40,618 bases of DNA from Alphaproteobacteria bacterium (GCA_024279045.1 JAJRRZ010000245.1:1-40618); one strand, 5' to 3'. Shown: positions 1 through 7,494, counted from the stretch's first letter. Made by a program: numbers and translations. The notes: generated by a model not told the origin, from the sequence alone.

Positions 1-107
1 CCCACTGCCCATCGGAAAGCCAAAACAATTCAGACATTTGCCATCCCCCTGTCAGACGAATCGACAGACAGAGGGAATCACAATCAAATCCTTCCCACCA
101 GATTTTT

Positions 108-139
108 ATTGAGACCAGACCCTAGGGTCTGGACTCAAT
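108..139. repeat. 32-bp near-perfect palindrome
   Basis: Two 16-base arms meet at CTAG, with one mismatched pair (114/133). The left arm begins ATTGAGACCAG and the right arm ends with CTGGACTCAAT. No T run follows on either strand, so it does not look like a simple terminator. A direct copy of TTATTGAGACCAG (106-118) recurs at 269-281, directly beside the stop codon of the winged-helix gene. It could be a recombination, replication or protein-binding site. Confidence 0.55.
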
Positions 140-160
140 ACTTGAGCACTCCCCATGTAC

Positions 161-249
161 ATTTTGGCTTCATATCAGACGGTTTTTCGTTCTTGCCAAT
201 AGCTCCACTATTACCTGCGAACGAAAAACCGCTGCTATTTTGCCAAAAT
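161..249. repeat. Nested inverted repeats (long hairpin)
   Basis: An inner perfect 13-bp inverted repeat (CGGTTTTTCGTTC at 180-192, complement at 219-231) encloses a 26-base loop. An outer 8-bp pair (ATTTTGGC at 161-168, GCCAAAAT at 242-249) surrounds it. The AT-rich arms stand out from the GC-rich genes next to it. No coding frame of note runs through this stretch. It may be a structured RNA, an origin-like site or an element end; function unknown. Confidence 0.5.
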
Positions 250-284
250 ACCCATGAAAAGCACTCATTTATTGAGACCAGCCC

Positions 285-638
285 CTAAGACACCACCAGC
301 CTGTATCCGCCACCAGCCCCCCCTTTCCCCACCACGCGCACCCCTATCTGACCCAGCTTTTGGCGCAACCTGAAGACGCATTCCCTGATGCGCAACTCAG
401 GCTCCTCTATCCCCTGACAGGCCAGCGCACCGAACACCTCCCGCGCGATCTGCTGCGCCGGCACCACCTCCGGCATCCGCCGCTGCAGCACCGCCAGCAC
501 CTCCGCCTCCCGCGGCGTCAGCCGCACCAGCCGCCCCCTCCGCATCGCCACGTTCGCGTCCATGTCCAGCCGCAGGCGGTCATCCGCCGCCGCCAGCCGC
601 TGCCCGCAGCAGGGGCAATGCCTGGCCTGTTCCGTCAT
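285..638 (-). CDS. Winged-helix regulator with N-terminal CPCC motif
   Basis: Protein of 117 residues. The N terminus carries CPCCG (residues 8-12), a knuckle often seen in metal-binding ribbons, but no second cysteine pair follows, so a complete zinc site cannot be assumed. Residues about 38-116 resemble the C-terminal DNA-binding domain of OmpR-type response regulators: LTPREAEVLAVL, then IRECVFRLRQKL as the recognition helix region and GGGYRLV as the wing. There is no receiver domain. It is transcribed away from the 729-2952 genes, with a palindrome in the shared promoter region. This suggests a repressor or control protein of the element. The family is known for DNA binding; the target is inferred. 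Confidence 0.75.
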   Translation of the reverse strand: MTEQARHCPCCGQRLAAADDRLRLDMDANVAMRRGRLVRLTPREAEVLAVLQRRMPEVVPAQQIAREVFGALACQGIEEPELRIRECVFRLRQKLGQIGVRVVGKGGAGGGYRLVVS

Positions 639-674
639 CGTTGCGCACCCCTCATATCATCATATGTTGCAATC

Positions 675-691
675 ATAACATTTTATGTTAT
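675..691. promoter_or_regulatory. Palindrome in divergent promoter, likely operator
   Basis: ATAACAT and ATGTTAT face each other across three bases in an AT-rich patch between the divergent starts at 638 and 729. The place and symmetry fit a binding site for a dimeric regulator, perhaps the product of the adjacent winged-helix gene. This is inference from position only. Confidence 0.5.
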
Positions 692-728
692 CATACTCTT
701 GTCAACCCCTAACTGACTGGAGGGCACC

Positions 729-1052
729 ATGACCAGATACTCAGGCCCGTCGCGCCGTCCTGGCGAGACGTTGGAGCAATACCTGCGCCGCCGCCGCCGC
801 GAGGCCGCCGCCATCGGCCCGGGCCGCGCCCGCGCGCGCATCACCATCGCCGAGGCCGAGCGCCTCGCCACCGCCGCCGGCAAGGCCTGGCCTGCCGCCT
901 GGTTGCGCCGCGCCTGCCGCGACCTGCGTCGCCGCAAGGGCTACGGCGACGCCGCCTTCATGGAAATCACCCTGGCCTCCGCCCTCGACCTCTTCGAGGC
1001 CGCGCAAGGCCGCCCCGCCCTGCCGGGCCTGAAAACGGAGGACGCACAATGA
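729..1052 (+). CDS. Small basic protein of unknown function (element)
   Basis: Protein of 107 residues, very rich in arginine and alanine, with a basic stretch RRRRREAAA near residue 21 and a second cluster DLRRRKG near 66. I do not recognise a family. A ribosome site GGAGGG lies six bases before the ATG. The gene overlaps the next one by four bases (ATGA at 1049), so the two are probably translated together. It is the first gene of the plus-strand row that ends in the integrase. A DNA-binding role would suit its charge and setting, but nothing shows it. Confidence 0.65.
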   Translation: MTRYSGPSRRPGETLEQYLRRRRREAAAIGPGRARARITIAEAERLATAAGKAWPAAWLRRACRDLRRRKGYGDAAFMEITLASALDLFEAAQGRPALPGLKTEDAQ

Positions 1053-1465
1053 CCACCGGCAAAAGCAGAAAAAAACAGCCCGCCCCGAAGCGCCGCATTC
1101 ACATCAACATTGGCATCGACCCGGACGACGAGCACCGCCTCTCCGGCGACCCAGTCGCCAATAAGCACATGCGCAACACCTATTTCATCACCAAGCGCTT
1201 CGCCGAGCTCCTGGCCGACATGACCGAAGCCGGCGAAAGCGACGGCAATATCGTCGTCGCCGCCCACGATGTCGCCGTAAACGTCCTGCGTATGGCCCTG
1301 CAGGCCATCATCGCCCGCAGCAACATCCATTACGACAAGGCCCCAGCCTTGGTTGATGGCGTGCTCGACGAGATCCTGCCGTTGCTGCGCCAGAGCGTGC
1401 AGCAAACCACCAACGCATGGATCATCACCAGCCAGGCCATCAACGGCGCCACTCGGAGGAACTGA
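1049..1465 (+). CDS. Hypothetical protein of mobile element
   Basis: Protein of 138 residues with a lysine- and arginine-rich start, an acidic patch (DPDDEH, about 25-30) and a mainly helical remainder. I recognise no domain. The start overlaps the previous stop by ATGA, preceded by GGAGGACGCACA. The stop is followed one base later by the ATG of the AlpA-like gene, so it sits inside a tight operon. Function cannot be given; its steady place between a regulator-type gene and the integrase argues for a role in upkeep or transfer of the element. Confidence 0.65.
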   Translation: MTTGKSRKKQPAPKRRIHINIGIDPDDEHRLSGDPVANKHMRNTYFITKRFAELLADMTEAGESDGNIVVAAHDVAVNVLRMALQAIIARSNIHYDKAPALVDGVLDEILPLLRQSVQQTTNAWIITSQAINGATRRN

Positions 1466-1466
1466 C

Positions 1467-1751
1467 ATGCTGCCGGAGCCTATCGGCATAGATGATGTCG
1501 CCCGTTTGCTGGGCCGCAGTCCGGACTGGCTGCGCCGCCACCTGGGCGAGCTTACCCGTCGCCATGGCTTTCCACGCCCGCTGCTGCCCACCGGGCGCAT
1601 GGTCTGGCACCCCATGGCGGTGGAGGCATGGCGCCTGCGCCATGCCCCGGCGGAGCTGCTGCGCGAGCTGGCCGACGAGCTGCGCATGACCATGCCGGCG
1701 GTCGAGCACAGCCGCGACGAGCTGCTGGCCAGGCTTGACGATATGCCCTGA
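1467..1751 (+). CDS. AlpA/excisionase-like helix-turn-helix protein
   Basis: Protein of 94 residues. The start IGIDDVARLLGRSPDWLRRHL looks like the winged-helix fold of MerR/AlpA/excisionase proteins: a first helix with VARLLG, then a second with PDWLRRH. A later PTGRMVWHPMAVEAW matches the wing plus last helix of this family, where the insertion site for the target column is usually written as a W. The ATG at 1467 was chosen because a strong GGAGGA lies just before it. Placed directly before the integrase, it may steer excision or switch on the integrase, as AlpA does for P4-like elements. The role is inferred. Confidence 0.7.
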   Translation: MLPEPIGIDDVARLLGRSPDWLRRHLGELTRRHGFPRPLLPTGRMVWHPMAVEAWRLRHAPAELLRELADELRMTMPAVEHSRDELLARLDDMP

Positions 1752-1791
1752 TCACGCGCATCATCATGAGCATTGGCCAACGGAGGGGATC

Positions 1792-2952
1792 ATGGCCAGG
1801 ATCAAGCTGCCCAGGTATCTGAAATGGCGCGATGGCCGCCCGCGCTGGGAGCCGGGCCCGGCTCTGCGCGCTGCCGGCTGGAAGGGCCGCAGCCTGAAGG
1901 ATGCCGACGGCCATTGGCTCTCGCTGGAGGCGGCCATTGCCGCCGCCGAGGAGATCAACCGCCAGGTGGACGAGTGGCGCAAGTCCGGCGCCAGCCCCCT
2001 GCGCTCGCGCCGCCGCCGCCAGCCTTTGCCCCACGAGCGCACGCTGCAGGCGCTGTGGGATCTTTACGAAACCTCTGAGCGCTATCGCCGCCTGGCCGAG
2101 AGCACGCGCCGGGACTATCGCAACCGCGCCCGCATCTTCTTGCGTTGGGCGGGCGATCAGCCGGTTCTGGCGCTGGACGAGCCTCTGCTGGATGCCTTTT
2201 ATGCCAATCTCCGCCGCAGCCGCGGCGATGCGCAGGCGGCTGGCGTCATGGCCGTTCTGCGGTTGTTGCTGAGCCACGCGGTGCGCCTGCGCTGGATCGA
2301 GCGCAACCCTGCCCGCGCCATGCGCATTTCGCGCCCACGGCCCAGGCCTGAGGCGCGCATCTGGACACGCGATGAGGTCGCCGCCATCATCGCCACGGCG
2401 GACGATCTTGGCGAGCATGGCGTGGCGGACGCTTTTCTGATTGCCCTGCACACCGGCCAGCGCGCCGGCGATGTGCGTCGCATCGAGGCCTTTCACGAGG
2501 TCAACGGCCGCATCCGCCTGCGCCTGCGCCAGAGCAAGACGGGCGCGATGGTGGACATCCCTGCCAGCCGCGATCTGGCCGACCGCCTGCGCGCCATTCA
2601 GCAGCGCCACCAGCAGGCCGGACGCACCCCGGCGGCCCTGGTCATCGACGATCACACGGGCCGTCCATTCACCCGCCACACGCTATCGCACCGCTTCGCC
2701 CGTGTGCGCGATGAAGCCTGCCGCCGTCATCCAGATCTGGCTGAAACCATGCGCCACAAGACCTTGTCGGCGGCGCGGCACACGTGCGTAACGTGGCTTG
2801 CGGAAGCTGGCTGCGAGATCCCGCAGATAGCCGCCATCACCGGCCACAGCATTGCCAGCGTAACGCAGATCATCGAGCACTATCTTGCACGCACCAGCAC
2901 CCTGGCCGACGCCGCCATCGCCGCCCTGGAACGCCGCCTCGGCAGCCACTGA
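1792..2952 (+). CDS. int: Tyrosine recombinase (integrase)
   Basis: Protein of 386 residues. The ATG at 1792 follows CGGAGGGG by four bases and is favoured over an upstream in-frame start with no ribosome site. An arm-binding type N terminus (about 1-75) is followed by a SAM-like core-binding domain (about 82-175, TLQALWDLYE to LRLLLSHAVRLRWIERNPA) and the catalytic domain from about 188. Likely catalytic residues are R224 (HTGQRAGD), K249 (QSKTG), R329 (SAARHT), H352 (ITGHS) and Y364 (IEHYL). The usual box II histidine three residues before R329 is a serine here. The tRNA-Lys fragment downstream is its probable attachment site. Confidence 0.93.
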   Translation: MARIKLPRYLKWRDGRPRWEPGPALRAAGWKGRSLKDADGHWLSLEAAIAAAEEINRQVDEWRKSGASPLRSRRRRQPLPHERTLQALWDLYETSERYRRLAESTRRDYRNRARIFLRWAGDQPVLALDEPLLDAFYANLRRSRGDAQAAGVMAVLRLLLSHAVRLRWIERNPARAMRISRPRPRPEARIWTRDEVAAIIATADDLGEHGVADAFLIALHTGQRAGDVRRIEAFHEVNGRIRLRLRQSKTGAMVDIPASRDLADRLRAIQQRHQQAGRTPAALVIDDHTGRPFTRHTLSHRFARVRDEACRRHPDLAETMRHKTLSAARHTCVTWLAEAGCEIPQIAAITGHSIASVTQIIEHYLARTSTLADAAIAALERRLGSH

Positions 2953-2970
2953 AATGCCCCCCTGAAATGA

Positions 2971-3003
2971 TCCGACTTTTGCCACTTTCCGCCATAAGTC
3001 GGA
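2971..3003. repeat. Inverted repeat after integrase gene
   Basis: TCCGACTT (2971-2978) and AAGTCGGA (2996-3003) are perfect complements separated by 17 bases. The site lies between the integrase stop and the tRNA fragment. It could end integrase transcription, though no T run follows, or be a binding site for integrase or excisionase at the attachment region. Confidence 0.4.
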
Positions 3004-3046
3004 CATCAATCTGACTTACAACCATTTGAAATAAAGGCATTTTATT

Positions 3047-3095
3047 CTGACTTTTAATCAGTTGGTCGGAGGTTCGAGTCCTCCCGGGCTCACCA
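3047..3095 (+). other. Attachment scar: 3' half of tRNA-Lys(TTT)
   Basis: From 3047 the bases fit a tRNA from the anticodon stem onward: stem CTGA/TCAG, loop CTTTTAA with anticodon TTT (3053-3055), T arm GGAGG-TTCGAGT-CCTCC (3068-3084), acceptor strand CGGGCTC, discriminator A and encoded CCA (3093-3095). The matching 5' acceptor GAGCCCG and the D arm are absent from the AT-rich bases upstream, so this is not a working tRNA. The loop and neighbouring bases match bacterial tRNA-Lys. It is the duplicated target left by site-specific integration. Confidence 0.85.
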
Positions 3096-3491
3096 TGATT
3101 TCAATGAATTGCGAAACCTCTCATGCCCTGGCATCCAATGGATGCCAATCAGATCCCACCAGATTTCTCTCCACACAAACAACAATGCAGATCGGGCAAC
3201 CAGTCCAAATTGCAAGCACTGCCCATTTATTCACCGACGCGGCATACACGCATGGCTAAGAACAGGCTGGCATTGCCGGGGCAACTGGTAATGACCATGC
3301 ACACACTTGTGGGGCACCGATAGACCCTTTATGGCCCCGCAGCATTCCCGCCCTGATCAGCCAGCTCGGAATGTGGCGGCCCATTCATCACAGGAAACCG
3401 AAAGTGCCACCGCTGCAAGTGCACATGGCCTGACGCGGCCTCATGAAATCGCGTATCCGGGCAAAATCCACCAGCAGGGCCAAACAGCGGA
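3096..3491. other. Non-coding stretch between attachment site and luxR
   Basis: No open frame here has a ribosome site or a recognisable protein. The stretch contains TCCCACCAGATTT (3154-3166), an exact copy of a 13-mer at 93-105. I see no clear terminator for the luxR-type gene that ends at 3492. It is probably chromosomal flank originally downstream of the tRNA-Lys gene. Confidence 0.5.
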
Positions 3492-4229
3492 TCAAGCCAT
3501 GCCGGCATCAGCCAGATCCGCAACACAGACGTAATCCAGGAACAGTCCGGCAAGTGAGGCAAGGGCCACCGCCTGTGCATTGCTCTGCACGCCCAGTTTT
3601 TTGCGCGCCATGGTCATGTGGTGGTTCACCGTGCGCTCGGAAATGCCCAGAATAATGGCAGTTTCCCAGTAGCTTTTGCCACATGCGCACCAGTAGAGGC
3701 ATTCCAGCTCGCGTCCCGACAATTCTTCCGACTGCCTGATACCGGCCTGATGCCGCGTGGCCTGCTGCATGAAATGCTCGAACAGGCGCACCACATGACA
3801 ATGCAGTGTCGGCATGATTTCCGCCAGATGCGCCTCATCAGGATGCAAGGCCAGAGCGATGGCGAAGCAGCCCTGTGGTCCATGCAGTGGAAACAGCAAG
3901 CCTGCTGCCGGAGACAGTTCCAGCCTTTTCATCATTTCCCACGCCACGTCGCATTGCGACAACCGCATGGGAGAAACACACTGGCGGCCATGGCGCACCA
4001 ACTTGCCCAGAAGCGGCACGCATCTCTTCCGCAGCCTGTCGTCCAGGACACTGTCATAGGTGTGCGCCAGCATCATGCCCTGCCCTGGCGGCTGGCTGCT
4101 CTCCAGATGCAGGAAAATCATGCCACGCAGGCCAAAGCGCGTGCGCAAGGCGTGCAGAATGTCCTCGCGGTCATGCTGTGTGTTGCGTGGCCGTTCGCGG
4201 GAAAATTGCCCGCCCGATACACCTGTCAT
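3492..4229 (-). CDS. LuxR-type transcriptional regulator
   Basis: Protein of 245 residues, the usual length for quorum-sensing LuxR proteins. The ATG at 4229 was chosen over longer forms because AGGTGGGAG lies six bases upstream. Residues about 20-160 fit the autoinducer-binding fold (GMIFLHL, GLLFPLHGPQGCFAIALAL). Residues 170-230 are a clear LuxR DNA-binding domain: LSGRELECLYW, ACGKS, ILGISERTVNHHM. The W-x3-Y and D-P signal-binding residues of classic AHL receptors are not evident, so it may bind another ligand or none. No luxI-type synthase gene is in the window. Relatives such as VjbR of Brucella control flagellar genes; such a role here is only suggested by the neighbouring cluster. 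Confidence 0.85.
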   Translation of the reverse strand: MTGVSGGQFSRERPRNTQHDREDILHALRTRFGLRGMIFLHLESSQPPGQGMMLAHTYDSVLDDRLRKRCVPLLGKLVRHGRQCVSPMRLSQCDVAWEMMKRLELSPAAGLLFPLHGPQGCFAIALALHPDEAHLAEIMPTLHCHVVRLFEHFMQQATRHQAGIRQSEELSGRELECLYWCACGKSYWETAIILGISERTVNHHMTMARKKLGVQSNAQAVALASLAGLFLDYVCVADLADAGMA

Positions 4230-4808
4230 GTGCTCCCACCTTTGCCTTTTCTCTCCTCGCGGCCCGAAAGGAAAGATGGTGCTGCCAATATTGGATATCC
4301 GTTCAAGGGGGCGCGTTACCGACCATGCATCCGCCCTGCCTGGACGAATGATGGCCGCCGGCAAGCCTGATCAAGATGACCCTTACCGGAAATGCTGCCC
4401 CGCCCCACTTGCCCGGAGCTTGCCCCCGCATTGCCGAAAAGGAATGAGCGCCTCTCCTGCATGACCAAAAGGTAAACAGCCCGAACGATGGCGACAATAG
4501 GCAAAAAGAAAAAGACCCCCACGACAATCTGCTGCACTAAATGATTGCAATCTGCGGCAACATACCTCACGTTCAATCATTTTGCTGACAGTTTTTTCAT
4601 CGATTAACATGGTGTTAACAGCCGTTTCGCATACTCTGCCAAGCCGATGTTCAAATGGCGGATTGCCACCTGCCCTGGAAAAAATGTCGGCTTGACCTGC
4701 ATGCAAATGATTGCCACGCACGGAATGCAACCCTTGATAGAAAACCCTGCCTCGCTCCTCAGGCAAAAAACCTGATTTTCTTCCGAAGCAGGCAAGTGAT
4801 TCGCCATC
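4230..4808. other. Divergent intergenic region luxR / pilZ
   Basis: This 579-base stretch separates two divergent starts and should hold both promoters. It is less GC-rich than the genes, above all from 4561 to 4640. I see a TTAAC-N5-GTTAA inverted repeat (4604-4618) and a short hairpin-like TGCCT...AGGCA next to an A run near 4747-4770. No convincing protein is encoded on either strand. Confidence 0.5.
4604..4618. promoter_or_regulatory. Inverted repeat, possible regulator site
   Basis: TTAAC and GTTAA face each other across five bases in the AT-rich part of the luxR/pilZ intergenic region. The position, about 375 bases upstream of luxR and 190 before pilZ, would suit a regulator binding site for the latter. 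No known consensus is matched. Confidence 0.3.
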
Positions 4809-5168
4809 ATGCCCGGTAATACCGTCCCCACATATCGACCCAATCGCCGCAAGGCGCCACGCCGGCGCACGCGGCTGCGCTCCGGCAAGGTCATCGCCAT
4901 GAACGGCCTGTTCATCAATGACTGCCTTATCCACGACCGCTCCACGCTGGGCGTGCGCATTCGCATGGCTGGGCGCACCCCTTTGCCGCGGCAGGTGAAG
5001 TTCTTTGACGATGAATTGCGCGTGCTGCGGGTGGCGCAAGTCATCTGGCAGCGCGACAATGTCGCCGGACTGGCATTCATGCACGAGGAAGCGTCTCACG
5101 ACACCACGCCACGCGAAATTTCCACCTGGACAGGAAAGTTCTATGCCCTGCGACGTCAGCGCACCTGA
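4809..5168 (+). CDS. Small PilZ-domain protein
   Basis: Protein of 119 residues. It has the two marks of a PilZ fold: an arginine-rich start (NRRKAPRRRTRLRSGKVI, about 12-29) in place of the RxxxR switch, and DRSTLGVRI (about 43-51), a form of the DxSxxG loop. A beta-rich remainder ends with AQVIWQRDNVAGLAFM. PilZ proteins commonly bind cyclic di-GMP and slow or steer motility. It is one of few plus-strand genes near the cluster and faces flhB, separated by about 175 bases with no convincing gene. No clear ribosome site precedes the ATG, so the start is uncertain. Confidence 0.72.
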   Translation: MPGNTVPTYRPNRRKAPRRRTRLRSGKVIAMNGLFINDCLIHDRSTLGVRIRMAGRTPLPRQVKFFDDELRVLRVAQVIWQRDNVAGLAFMHEEASHDTTPREISTWTGKFYALRRQRT

Positions 5169-5344
5169 GCAGCCTACCCCCGTCCGGAAGAGCTGCTCCA
5201 ACAAGTGCTTCTCCAGCGTGCTGCGCACCATAGCCAACCGCTGCCGCGAACCGGGCGACGCTCCCATGCGCCGCCTGACCGGTGCCTTGCGCGCGGCGAT
5301 GGAAGATTCTATCGCCAACCGAAAGCAGCAACGCCCGCCACGCC

Positions 5345-6424
5345 TCAGCCGGTTATCGGCTGACGCCGGGCAGACAGCACATGATGAATGATCTCTGCCA
5401 CCGCCACGTAGAACTCCTCCGGGATCATCTGATCCACCTCCACCTGTCGGTAGAGGGCGCGGGCCAGCGCCTTGTTCTCCATGACCGGCACGCCGCTGTT
5501 CTGGGCGATTTCGCGAATTTTCAGGGCAATAAGGTTTTGTCCCTTGGCCACCACCACCGGCGCGGCATCGCGCCCCTGCTCGTAACGCAGCGCAACGGCA
5601 TAGTGCGTCGGGTTGGTCAGCACAACAGTGGCTTTTGGCACTGCCGCCAGCATGGAGCGGCGCAGCCGGTCACGGGCCAATGACAACCGCCGCGCCTTGA
5701 CGATGGGATCGCCATCCAGCTCCTTGTGTTCGTCCTTCACTTCCTGGCGCGTCATGCGCAGGTTGTTCCACCAGTACCGCCGCGACCAGGCATGATCCGC
5801 CACCGCCAGCACCACCGCCGCCAACACCACTGCGGAGAGCAGCTGCAACGACAGCTCCAGCAACACCGCAGGCAGCAGGCGCGGATCCTGCAACACGGTA
5901 TTCATCACGTGCCCGGTTTCCGAGCGCAGCAACACTGCAACGATCACCGACACGGCAGCGAACTTGAAACATGCCTTGAGAAATTCCACCCAGCCCTGCG
6001 CGCCGAACAGACGCTTCATCCCTTTCTTCGGCGAAATCCGGGAAAGTTCCGGCCTGATGCGTTTCACCACCAGCCGCGGCGTGTTCTGCGCCAGCGAAGC
6101 CACCAGCGCCGCCACCATGAATACCGTCAGCAATGGCACGAGAAATGCCAGCCCCAACCAACCAACCTGCCGTGCCAGATGCAGAGCCGCACCGGCCTCG
6201 GCGAAATTCCATTCACCCGGGCGCTCGATGAATCCCGCCAGCCCCTGAGTGATGTCCAACACTCCCGGCCCCACCTGAAAGGCGGCGACAATGAGCATCG
6301 CCATCACCGAGGCCAGCACCGCCGGCTCGCGCGAGAACGGCACATTGCCCTTTTCCATGGCATCGGAGATCTTTTTCTCGCTTGGTTCTTCTGTCTTGCT
6401 GTCCTTATCGGCCTCTTCCGCCAT
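5345..6424 (-). CDS. flhB: FlhB, export substrate-switch protein
   Basis: Protein of 359 residues, standard FlhB length. FlhB sits in the inner membrane at the flagellar export gate and switches export from rod/hook to filament proteins after self-cleavage. The N terminus is charged (TEEPSEKKISDAMEKGNVPFSRE in two parts), followed by four membrane segments (about 35-55, 88-110, 153-168, 190-210). The cleavage site NPTH is at 271-274, followed by the typical ALRYEQG...VVAKGQ segment. The ATG at 6424 is chosen over an upstream GTG because GGAG sits nine bases before it. It is the last gene of the motA-fliM-fliN-fliG-flhB block, 43 bases after fliG. Confidence 0.96.
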   Translation of the reverse strand: MAEEADKDSKTEEPSEKKISDAMEKGNVPFSREPAVLASVMAMLIVAAFQVGPGVLDITQGLAGFIERPGEWNFAEAGAALHLARQVGWLGLAFLVPLLTVFMVAALVASLAQNTPRLVVKRIRPELSRISPKKGMKRLFGAQGWVEFLKACFKFAAVSVIVAVLLRSETGHVMNTVLQDPRLLPAVLLELSLQLLSAVVLAAVVLAVADHAWSRRYWWNNLRMTRQEVKDEHKELDGDPIVKARRLSLARDRLRRSMLAAVPKATVVLTNPTHYAVALRYEQGRDAAPVVVAKGQNLIALKIREIAQNSGVPVMENKALARALYRQVEVDQMIPEEFYVAVAEIIHHVLSARRQPITG

Positions 6425-6467
6425 GGAACGCACTCCGCCAGATTGCCGCCAACGTCATGGCGCGCCT

Positions 6468-7475
6468 TCAGGAATCCTCACCGGTATCGATGACGATTTC
6501 TCCATCGTTGGCCAGCTGCAACGCCAACGCAGCGATCTGCCGGCGCGCCTCGCGCACCTCTTCTTCCGCTGGCGCATTGCCGGAGGACAATTCCGCTTCC
6601 ACCATCTTGCGCATGCGCCCGCCGAGCGCCGCCAGCGCCAGCTCCACCAACCCCTGGTCGGCTCTGTGCAGTGCCTTCACGGTCAGCTCCGTCGGTGCCC
6701 GGTCGAACAGCACCGCCCGGTCCTTCTCCGACAATTTGGCGATATCCTCGAAGGAGAACAGCATGCGGGCGATCTCTTTCGCCTCGTCGGGGCGGGCCTG
6801 CTTCAGCAACTCCAGGAAACGTTCCGCCTCCTCGCGCTCCATCTGGTTGACAATGCCGGCAATGCGTGCGCGCGCTTCCTCGCTGCGGTTGCCGGACGCA
6901 TTCTCGATGTAGGAAACCCGAATCTGCCGCTCGATGAACACCACCATGCCCTCCGCCACCGGGCGCATGTTCAGCAGGCGCAGCAGGATGTCATTGCGCA
7001 ACGCCACATCCAGAGTTTGCAGCACACGGGCGCACAGCTCCGTATCGATGCGCGAAAAGATGAACGCCACCACCTGCGGATGCTCTACCGGAGCCAGCCG
7101 GGCCAGCACCTGTTCGGAGGCAAAGCGCTCATCCTCCCATACCGGGGTTTCCTCTTCTGCCTCGGCAAGACGCTGCAGATCTTCCGGCGACAAGACCTCT
7201 TCCAGAAGCGCCGCTGGCGGGCGCATGTCGCCGATACTGCGAAGCCGTTGCACGAAACTCTCGGCAAAGTCCTCCACGATGGCGCTCAGCTCCAGCGATT
7301 TCACCGCCGCCGGATCCACCTGCAAGGCACGGATCCGGGCAAAATCCTCTGGCGTGAAATGCTGTGCCAGGCGCTCCAGCGTCTCGCTGTCCAGCACGTT
7401 GAGAATGGCAGCCGCCTTCCATGCCGGCGGCAGGTCATCATTTCGGGGCATGTCGTTTTCGCGAGCTGCCTGCAT
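6468..7475 (-). CDS. fliG: FliG, flagellar motor switch protein
   Basis: Protein of 335 residues. FliG forms the upper part of the C ring, bolted to FliF, and its C-terminal charged helix meets the MotA stator. The N-terminal part (KAAAILNVLDSETLERL) and middle domain are of FliG type. The C-terminal part has the torque helix region LSEKDRAVLFDRAPTEL with alternating charges, then ALHRADQGLVELALAALGGRM. An inner ATG at 7451 would remove eight residues, but it has no ribosome site, so 7475 is kept. It follows fliN by 19 bases in the block. Confidence 0.95.
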   Translation of the reverse strand: MQAARENDMPRNDDLPPAWKAAAILNVLDSETLERLAQHFTPEDFARIRALQVDPAAVKSLELSAIVEDFAESFVQRLRSIGDMRPPAALLEEVLSPEDLQRLAEAEEETPVWEDERFASEQVLARLAPVEHPQVVAFIFSRIDTELCARVLQTLDVALRNDILLRLLNMRPVAEGMVVFIERQIRVSYIENASGNRSEEARARIAGIVNQMEREEAERFLELLKQARPDEAKEIARMLFSFEDIAKLSEKDRAVLFDRAPTELTVKALHRADQGLVELALAALGGRMRKMVEAELSSGNAPAEEEVREARRQIAALALQLANDGEIVIDTGEDS

Positions 7476-7494
7476 GGCTGGCGCGCCTTTCGCT

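Larger units (their letters stand above)
1..3095. mobile_element. Right end of an integrated element in tRNA-Lys
   Basis: Five genes typical of a small prophage or integrative element lie here: a winged-helix regulator on the minus strand and four closely packed plus-strand genes ending with a tyrosine integrase. The integrase stop is about 95 bases from the 3' half of a tRNA-Lys gene, which marks the right junction. Because the tRNA fragment is its 3' half and reads left to right, the chromosome lies to the right and the element to the left. The rebuilt, complete tRNA-Lys should be at the other end, outside the window. The genes here are even richer in GCC/CGC triplets than the flagellar genes. 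No structural phage, conjugation or cargo gene is in view, so the kind of element is open. Confidence 0.72.

Noticed and set aside
3047..3095. Functional tRNA-Lys gene
   Set aside because: No 5' acceptor strand or D arm exists upstream, so it is only a 3' fragment.
4740..4775. Terminator upstream of pilZ
   Set aside because: The small TGCCT/AGGCA hairpin is followed by A on the plus strand, and the T run lies on the wrong side of the stem for the minus strand.
5142..5391. Possible 82-residue plus-strand gene overlapping the end of pilZ
   Set aside because: It begins inside pilZ, runs into the end of flhB on the other strand, has no ribosome site and no recognisable domain.
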